NCBI GenBank assembly: GCA_948567375.1
Contig: OX419761.1
Location: 40,524,243 to 40,588,242, forward strand
DNA: 64,000 nt
Direction: 5' to 3'
Source: Lunularia cruciata
Taxonomy: Eukaryota > Streptophyta > Marchantiopsida > Lunulariales > Lunulariaceae
How positions within the stretch are numbered: the stretch's first letter is position 1; every line of letters begins with the position of its first letter. The notes beneath the pieces were generated by a model, which ran no database searches, had not been told where the DNA came from, and saw only the letters and a program-made list of their open reading frames with translations. The position numbers and the translations under genes are program-made. Below are positions 57,890 to 64,000 of the stretch, one piece after another.

Positions 57890-59185
57890 GATAATGATTC
57901 AACATGACAATCTCCTATGTGGAAGGCAAGAAGCAACTTGTAGATGCATTCACTAGGATGTCAATGGCAAAAAATTTGGTAGTGGAAGTCAAGATGAACC
58001 GCAAATTTTGGCCAAAGATTCTTGCTACTACAAAAAGTGATCCATAGATTGTAGGTGCTCAATCATCCAAAGGCATTACTAACATCCAAGGACTCACCTT
58101 TTAATATGGCAAGTTATGGATCCCAGATGCCATGGGTCTAATAACCACCATCATAGCAAAATGTCATGATTCCACCATTATAGGTCATGTTGGAATGGAA
58201 AACACCTTGGATGCAATCAAATGCTATTATTATTGGCCCAAGATGAGCAACAATGTGATGGAATATGTTTGGAGCTTTAGCCTACTATATCAACAAAATA
58301 AAGCTTCTAATCAAGTTGCCATATGACTCCTTCAACCCTACCAACTCCTACACAATGTTGGGAACAAGTAAGCATGGATCTGGTTTGTGAATTGCCCAAG
58401 ACCGACCACCTTAAAGTTTGACTCCATCATAGTCTTTGTTGACCAACTCTGCAAAATATTCATGTGCATCCTATGACCAAGGACATGACTGCCCTATAAC
58501 TAGCTCAATTGTACTTAGATGCAATTTTCTCTCACCATGGCCTGTCTTGAATGCTCATCATAAATAGAGGCACTCAATTCACTAGCTTGTTTTGGAGAAC
58601 ACTCTTTAATTTCTTCAAACCAAATTGCCATATCCAACCCATCCATAGATAAATGGACAACAAAGAGGGAAAATTTCACTATTGAGGATATGCTCTAGGG
58701 CTTTACCTTAGATGAGCAAGAAAGGTGGGACACCTTACTCCCATTGGTGGAATTTGCTTACAAAAATTTAGTGAATGCCTCCATACATGTCATATTGTTT
58801 TGCCTCATGTATAGAAATTATCCTTTCACACCTTAGAGCTTGATCAAGGTCCATCCAAGAGCTACAAAGGTTGAAATTATCAATTCTTTTGTTTCTAAAA
58901 TCTAGCAGGGTGTGGAGAATGCCAAGCATAGGTTACAAATTGCCCAAAATCAATAGAAGTAGCATGCAGATGCACACCGCTAACATGTGGAGTTCAATGT
59001 TGGAGATCAAGTCTAGATGTCAACCACCAACCTCACCTTAGTTGGCCCTTGTAAGCTTGGACCTTGTTTTATTGGACCTTTCTCCATTCTTTGTCAAATT
59101 GGCACAATGGCTTACCATCTCCAACTATCACCACACATAAAGATCTATCCAATATTCCATGTTTCCTTACTATGAAAATATGCTC
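57890..59185 (+). pseudogene. Integrase of B(+)
   Basis: Zinc-binding part at 58120-58320: AKCHDSTIIGHVGMENTLDA, YYYWPKMSNNVM and LLYQQNKAS. In the core the second aspartate block reads INRGTQFTSLFW, where D-R-G-T-Q-F is expected, so aspartate has become asparagine. Numerous stops lie in 58330-59060. Near 59125 HIKIYPIFHVSLL-stop leads to the chromodomain. Confidence 0.82.
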
Positions 59186-59393
59186 CTTGATTGACACGGA
59201 GAAATATGAAGTCGAATACATTCTCCAAAAATACATTTGTGGTACTCATCATCCACGTGTGGAATATCTTGTACATTGGAAAGGGTATCAAATGTATGAG
59301 GCAACATGGGAGCCAGCAGATCACTTGACCACCACATTGGTGTTAGTTCAATCTTTTGAGCAACACCTTCCTAATGAAGATGTTGCTTCTTAA
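59186..59393 (+). pseudogene. Chromodomain of B(+), uninterrupted
   Basis: LIDTEKYEVEYILQKYI, then HHPRVEYLVHWKGYQMYEAT and WEPADHLTTTLVLVQSFEQH, ending in VAS-stop (59390-59393). All landmark aromatic residues are present (Y-E-V-E, W-K-G-Y, W-E-P). It is followed directly by the purine tract. Known role in chromoviruses: steering integration to chosen chromatin. Confidence 0.9.
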
Positions 59394-59406
59394 AAGGAGG
59401 GAGGTC

Positions 59407-60002
59407 TATAATACCAATAGCTAGATATATTATCTAAAGGTGAAAATTGTCTTGGTAACATCTAGAAGGACATTTTGTATGATGGACTAGGTATATTAGA
59501 TAGAGGTGTCACCAAAAGAGTACTTCTCCTAATAGAGCAAAAGTCAAAAATAGCTTGAAAACTTTAGAGCCAATTTGGGAGGCCTAAATGGATGAATTAG
59601 GCCTTAAAAATGAGAAAAAATTCTCCCTTTAAACAAAAAGGCTTGCCTTCTCTCCCCCATGGTTTGTCTCATTGAGAGCTTTCAATAGTACCTCACCCAT
59701 GGGATTCTAAGCTTCTTATAAGAATATTCCTTAAAGATTCTCTATCAAACCTGTTTGACCAACTAGATAATACAAGGACTGACATGTCACCCATCCAAGC
59801 AACTAATCTAAAGGTAGAACTTGTTGATAGGTCACCAATCCATGTATTTGATCCAAAGGTGGAGCTTCCTTTGAGGAGATCTCCTTTACTATATAATAAA
59901 GGAAAGATGCTCCTTTAGGGCATTGAAGTATTGAGTGTGTGAAGTTTGTGTTTTCTCTTTTGTGTCTCTCTTGGAGAGTTCTTTTGTCCTCAAAGTATTA
60001 CA
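59407..60002 (+). repeat. 3' LTR of B(+)
   Basis: 596 bp, starts TATAATACCAATAGCTAG (terminal TG mutated) and ends AGTATTACA. The purine tract AAAAGGAGGGAGG lies at 59392-59404. Confidence 0.88.
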
Positions 60003-60097
60003 TATACTATCCGTAAGGAATGATCATGAGGAAAGGAGTCAAACATGCCATATACCATCCTCCCAAATAGCTATCACACACTAACATAGTAGAAGCT

Positions 60098-61400
60098 CTA
60101 CCAAAAGAGCCCCATAATACATTGCAAGCTTGCACTTACAAGTGCCAAGCTTGGGTCCATAGTACCATCAATTTTTAGGAGGTGGGATGGTGCACAATTG
60201 CACGCATGATCCTTCCAGACAACACCATCATGTCCTTCCAACACGAGGACTCCAAAAGGCAAAACCTTGTGCACTTTCAAGATACTGTGGCCTATAGTAA
60301 CATCAAGTGTTGTTGATGTTGTCTATTGTAGATATACATAGTCACTTGGATCAAATAAATAGCTCAAGGGTCTATAACCTCCTCCTTGAATAGTAGCATA
60401 GCATAAATTATCCCTATGCTAAGCAATTGCCAATTCTCAAAGGCCATCAACATCACTCTCCAAAAGATCTTTGCCTATTGAGAACAAGTGCTCATGTATA
60501 TGTTTGGATCATCCAAGTCAAAAACTACAATAACATCTTGATGAATGGCCATATATAAATCTGGATGTCATCCATAGAGTAGAAAGTAAGGAGAGAAAGA
60601 TGATAAGGAAGCTTGTTGGCTAAACAATAGCTCATGACCAGCCAAGGTAATTGGAGATCTCAATCTCCTAGGTGGCCTCTCTACAAACCATACTTTCACA
60701 ATCATGTCTTCACTATCTAAACCATTCTCTTTATTAAGTCATATGCCTTAGGGTGATCTTGAGAGGTAGTGCAATCATCAATCAAGGCCTTATTACACAA
60801 GACCTAAAACTCCCCCAAGAACTCTATATCTTGATCAGTCAAAACTTCAACTAGTGCACCAAAATGATTAAGAACCTAATCCAAGAACAAGTAAGTTGTC
60901 CTTTCATTGGACTTATTAGGAAGTGCCACCTACTCAATCTACTTAGAGAAGTGCTCCACTATAACCAAAACATACCAATGATATCTCACAACCAACGATA
61001 AAGGTCCAACAAAGTCTAAACTCCAATTGTAACCCAATCCTATGATAGGTAATGAGCGTAATTGTGGTGTAGGAGCATTAAATGATGCTCTAACTTGGTC
61101 ACAAACCACAATATTTAGCAACAAATTGTTGTACATTGATTTGCATATTGCACCACCAATATTGACTCTAGATTAAGCTATATGTATGCTTTACTCCAAA
61201 ATGTCCTTGCTCCTCATGAACATCATAGACCAATTATGGTCTCTAAGATGGAAATGGTACTACTCACTCTACCATCCTTCCATACACAAAGAAGGTGTCT
61301 AATTTTCAATCTACACAACTTGGTTTGCTAAAGAACACGGTCTTTCTCCTTGGCACCAACTATGCCACCCAAAACACCAATGCAAAGATAATCCATCACT
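60098..61400 (-). pseudogene. Integrase of element F
   Basis: The frame 60939-61136 reads VVCDQVRASFNAPTPQL, RSLPIIGLGYNWSLDFVGPL and WYVLVIVEHFSK: the end of the zinc domain and the first catalytic aspartate (L-D-F-V-G-P). Downstream: VLNHFGALVEVLTDQDIEFL (near 60840) with the second aspartate (L-T-D-Q). Stops lie between the blocks. Confidence 0.85.
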
Positions 61401-61689
61401 AAGATACCATCATGAATGTCTTGCTAAACTATATATCAATATCTCCATCTTTTGGATCCATGACCTCAATAACTCCTATTGTACATGACCTCAATAACTC
61501 CTCTGTATATGTTGAGAGAGATACCACCAAAGCCTTAGAAAATATACAAAGAAAGGTAGATGCATGACATCATAACACCATCTCCTCATTTTTCACCATG
61601 TAAATGTGTTCCAATCTGATCTTTTTGATTGAAACATAGGTTTATACTCAACCCATCTACAACATGGTTTGCCACTCCAAGTCTATGAA

Positions 61690-62900
61690 TAATTATGAAA
61701 TCATACTCTTATAAAATTAGAGCCCATCATGCAAGCATTCTTGAAAGCTTGTTGGACTCCATCAACCACTTTAGTGGTTGATGATCAATGATGAGAGTGA
61801 AGGCATTTCTAAATAAGTAACATCAAAATGTGCTACTACCCATACTACTACCAAGCACTCTACCTCATATGAACTATACTTCACGTCCATTGAATTTTTG
61901 GAACAATTAGTATAGGCCACCAGAAACTCCTTCTCCTGATCATTACGTTGGGTGAGCATTGCTCCAAGCCCAAACATATTCCAATAGTGTAAACCTAGAA
62001 TGGTTGTCCTCCAATTGGTCTCCTAACAATAAGAGCAGATGTCAACCTATCCTTGAGCTCTATAAAAGTTCTCTCTTGCTCATCTCCCCAACACCACTCT
62101 TGTGTAAGCTTGGTTAGCTTTGTCAAGGCCTTGGCAATGACACTTAATCCTCTAACATAATGGCAATAAAAGTTTACCAACCAAAGGAATTCTCGCACTC
62201 TAATCACATCCGTAGGCCAAGGAATATGTGCAATAGCCTCCACCTTGGTTTGCTCAACACCAAGTCCTCCAAGGTAGATGTGTGACCCAAATATTCAACC
62301 TATTTGTGGAAGAATCTACACTTCCCAAGATGTAATTTGAGTCCATGAGATCTCAATCTCTCAAACACCTCTAACAAATACCTCTCATGCTCCTCCACAA
62401 TAGTTTTATAGACCAAAATATCATCAATATAGCACCAAGCAAATCCCAATCCTATTAGGATCTTGTCCATGACACTTGGAACTAGATAGGCTTTAACCCA
62501 AATGGTAGGAACCTCCACTAATATAATACATCCTTACCATGAGGATCAATAGTCCAAAATGCTATCTTGGACTTATCTTCCTCCTTGATTGGCAACTGAT
62601 GATATCCTACTCAAAGATCCAAAGTACTAAAGACCTTTGCATGCCCAATTGCATCAAAGATCTCCTTTGGTGTAACATGGCATACCAATCAGCCCTAATA
62701 TGTTGGTTGATAGGATGGTAATCATTACACATCCACCTATATGTATAATTGCCATGCATATCCTTCTTGGTTGACATCATTGTAGTTGATCCATACTCTC
62801 CATGTGAAATTTTCACCAAACTAACCTCAAAAAGGATTCTACTCCGACTTTGGATCAATGCTCTCTCCATATCATTATATCTATAAGGATGTCAAAAAAT
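61690..62900 (-). pseudogene. RT and RNase H of element F
   Basis: 62607-62870: CNDYHPINQHIRADWYAM. 62300-62518: MDKILIGLGFAWCYIDDILV, HERYLLEVFERLRSHGLKLH and GKCRFFHK, with both aspartates of Y-I-D-D kept. 61995-62243: MEAIAHIPWPTDVIRVREFL, FYCHYVRGLSVIAKALTKLT and ALIVRRPIGGQPF. 61771-61977: FGLGAMLTQRNDQEKEFLVA and YSSYEVECLVVVWVVAHF (RNase H). Stops and a deletion lie between the first two frames. Confidence 0.9.
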
Positions 62901-64000
62901 TGATGTATCACTAGTAAGCTCAATCTAAATACCAGGTCCTTTCATAGCACACAAATCCTTCATACTAAAGGTAAAACAACTTGTGTAACTCCTCAAGAAC
63001 CTCCAAACTCTGTATCTTTTTATCTTGTAAGCTTGGATCCAAGATTTGACTCCCAAGTATTCTCTATAACTGATGTAGGAGTGGGAGATGTACTGATTGG
63101 CTACTACATTGGGCCTTTGGGAGCAATAATGTCATGTCTCTAACCACTAGAGTGCCTAATGTCAGTGTGGAAAACTCCCTTTGATGTGGCTGCAAGCTCC
63201 ATATGTCCTCTAGCTACATCCAAGTAGACCAAGGGTTTAACCTAAGTAGACCATGCTTACATAGATGAACCCCAAGTAGACCACTCTCACTAGTAGCTAT
63301 TGGTTGTGTCCCAAGAATACCCTGCCCACTTGGTCCATCACCCCCAACATATGCCTAAATTGTCTCAATAGGCACAAAGCTCACAAGTGTCCAAGTGTTG
63401 ATGCTTATCAAGTGCATCTTATGTTACTTTGTCAAGCCAAGGTTCACAAATTAAGTCAAATAGTATAGGTCCATAGTTTGACCTATTACCTAATACTTAG
63501 ATGCCTCTGACATAACTGTAAAAATGGTTATATTGGTATGAAAACCCATTTCCTACTTCCTCTCATCTATGTTGGGCTCTACCAACTATTGTAACTATGA
63601 GTCCCAAACAAGTCTAGGACCTCCCTCTTGAAAAGTATGAGAGCTTGGGAACCTCATAAGTGCAAGTAAAGTGGCTTTGGGCTATAAAACAAGGTTCACC
63701 ATTGTCATAGATGACCTATCAACCACTACCACCATCTAAGACTAGCACCTAACATCCAAAATGTCATCAACAGTGAGATGATCTAGTCATTGAATCCCAT
63801 CATAAGCACACTATAGAACCTCTTTGGGTAAGAGGTTCATCTACCAAAGATGAAGATGATGAGCTCGTGATCCCTCTCTAGCTGCATCTAACAACATGGT
63901 AGGTCCCATTCAAGAATAAACCTTATGTGTACTCGCCACCACCCATCCATCAAAGGGATGTTCTCCAAAATGTAAGTTGGAGAAATAGACAGATGAACTT
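62901..64000 (-). other. Upstream part of element F, unresolved
   Basis: The minus strand shows worn readable pieces (for example LMRFPSSHTFQEGGPRLVWD near 63600-63660 and MGPTMLLDAARERSRAHHLH near 63860-63910) with many stops. By position this should be the gag-protease part, but I could not identify a knuckle or protease active site. Confidence 0.35.

Larger units (their letters stand above)
49423..60002 (+). mobile_element. Element B(+): Ty3/gypsy chromovirus, nested
   Basis: LTRs at 49423-50014 and 59407-60002. The flanks are TATAA (49418-49422) and TATAC (60003-60007), a 5-bp duplication with one mismatch. A worn primer site follows the left LTR and a purine tract precedes the right. 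Gag 50150-51390 and 55880-55960; protease about 56150-56320; RT 56700-57350; RNase H to 57870; integrase to 59100; chromodomain 59190-59390. Element C sits inside gag (about 51400-55839). Stops occur in most domains. Confidence 0.9.
60003..64000 (-). mobile_element. Element F: another Ty3/gypsy element, truncated by window end
   Basis: The minus strand carries RT (62880 down to 62000), RNase H (61980-61690), and integrase (61400 down to about 60100) with the C-end VLEGHDGVVWKDHACNCAPS. No chromodomain is seen after it. Its RT has Y-I-D-D, and the sequence differs from A, B and C. B(+) adjoins its 3' side and probably inserted there. 49237-49422 could be the other side of the same target. The 5' LTR lies outside the window. 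Confidence 0.8.

Noticed and set aside
1-64000. CRISPR arrays, bacterial operons, rRNA or tRNA genes
   Set aside because: No regular spacer arrays, no Shine-Dalgarno-led gene runs, and no cloverleaf or rRNA core sequence was noticed. tRNA-like words are primer sites of LTR elements.

Overview
The window looks like a piece of a very large, repeat-packed plant nuclear genome. The AT-rich background, tRNA-iMet-type primer sites, chromodomain-bearing Ty3/gypsy elements and the broken front of a plant ZIP2-type metal transporter gene support this. A gymnosperm is a reasonable guess, but the sequence alone does not prove it. No intact host gene was found. Almost everything recognisable is a decayed transposable element with stop codons, frameshifts and indels.

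Layout. 1-2440 is a LINE-like reverse transcriptase relic (minus strand) with an N-terminal zinc-finger motif. Related copies or parts lie at 16310-17060 (-), 26440-27650 (+), 28450-29900 (-) and 34780-36940 (-). 4833-10451 is a complete but inactive Ty3/gypsy chromovirus (element A, minus) with a 5-bp target duplication, primer site, polypurine tract and heat-shock-element-like arrays upstream of a TATA box in its LTRs. 10457-19100 holds tandem repeats, a PIF/Harbinger transposase relic (13877-14677, minus) and AT-rich filler. 19100-24720 is a less repetitive island with the ZIP-transporter pseudogene (20398-20870) and a small foldback element. It is followed by a GC-rich palindromic patch (24721-24965). 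27822-28436 is a solo LTR of element family B. 31470-33890 contains an unrecognised, charged, coiled-coil-like relic.

The last 27 kb is a nest. A Ty1/copia relic (gag 37515-38240, pol 47222-48624) is split by chromovirus B(-) (38241-47216). That element was itself entered by the 3' end of another gypsy family (C1, about 39155-41370). A second copy, B(+) (49423-60002), sits next to or within a different gypsy element F (60003 to the window end, minus). B(+) is interrupted by a 5'-truncated C element (about 51400-55839) whose long LTR carries a probable solo LTR D (54906-55596). A 0.6-kb TRIM-like element is at 48630-49236.

The most useful leads are the HSE-like LTR promoter of element A, the multi-copy LINE family with zinc-finger and possible restriction-like endonuclease parts, a pol segment lying in reversed orientation between 38-bp inverted repeats in B(-), and the GC-rich perfect hairpin. 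All calls were made by reading and hand translation. No alignment or database search was run.
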